The notes under the pieces were generated by a model. The model was not told the DNA's origin. It made no database searches and saw nothing but the letters and a program-made list of their open reading frames with translations. Both the position numbers and the translations under genes were made by a program. A DNA stretch of 31,408 bases from Beroe ovata. Taxonomy: Eukaryota; Ctenophora; Nuda; Beroida; Beroidae. The stretch lies in contig CAMPET010000053.1 in NCBI GenBank assembly GCA_946803715.1, positions 185,233 through 216,640 on the forward strand, given 5' to 3'. Shown one piece after another: positions 31,370 through 31,408 of the stretch (positions are counted from its first letter, which is position 1; every line of letters begins with the position of its first letter).

Positions 31370-31408
31370 CACACAAACACACACCCACACACACCCACAC
31401 ACAAACAC
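31370..31408 (+). repeat. Imperfect (CA)n microsatellite at the window end
   Basis: CACAC units interrupted by CCC and AAA continue to the last base, so the array probably extends beyond the window. Confidence 0.7.

Overview
The window looks like mostly non-coding nuclear DNA from a multicellular eukaryote, most likely an invertebrate animal. It has moderate-to-low GC, very low gene density, many (GT)n/(CA)n and (GTTT)n microsatellites, pyrimidine tracts, short inverted-repeat elements and direct repeats. There is no operon structure, no Shine-Dalgarno pattern and no dense ORF packing. The species cannot be named from the sequence. Three single N bases (1747, 8783, 15606) mark assembly joins.

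Genes: only two convincing coding regions are visible, both on the + strand at the left: 2845-3339 (164 aa) and 4335-5075 (246 aa). They are diverged tandem paralogs. Each has an uninterrupted ORF with an acidic/serine-rich centre containing AW[TS]DE, a VP[YH]A[DE]Ex[VI]EQ block and a basic, valine-rich C-terminus of matching length. The first carries KRVQF, a textbook RVxF docking motif for protein phosphatase 1, plus LWDSF upstream. Together these suggest, weakly, a lineage-specific relative of PPP1R15 (GADD34/CReP), the eIF2alpha phosphatase regulators. The second has a degenerate docking motif, a perfect ATF4/C-EBP-type element (TGATGCAAT) just upstream and an overlapping upstream ORF, which would fit stress-controlled expression. 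All functional statements are inference.

Layout: 1-2840 holds repeats (a satellite-like 172-bp period, a 15-bp minisatellite, a possible inverted-repeat element and a 265-bp duplication across an N). 2840-5400 holds the gene pair, with a MITE-like element between the genes. 5400-12100 is gene-poor, with a second MITE-like fold-back and large GT/CA arrays. 12100-16600 holds a 32-bp motif triplet, a TTGACACCA cluster and a 300-bp duplication across an N. 16600-20120 contains microsatellites, a cluster of CACGTG and inverted CCAAT motifs, possible decayed coding sequence on the minus strand and a nested palindrome. 22563-23793 is a tandem array with a period of about 550 bp, each full unit keeping a 76-77-codon minus-strand ORF. 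24-31 kb holds further TTGACACCA clusters, a 21-bp repeat and pyrimidine tracts. Six perfect TGACGTCA sites, all followed by C, lie between 17 and 26.4 kb.

The points most worth following up are the gene pair with its upstream control elements, the about 550-bp array with one unusually conserved sub-segment, and the dispersed TTGACACCACT clusters. All counts were made by eye.
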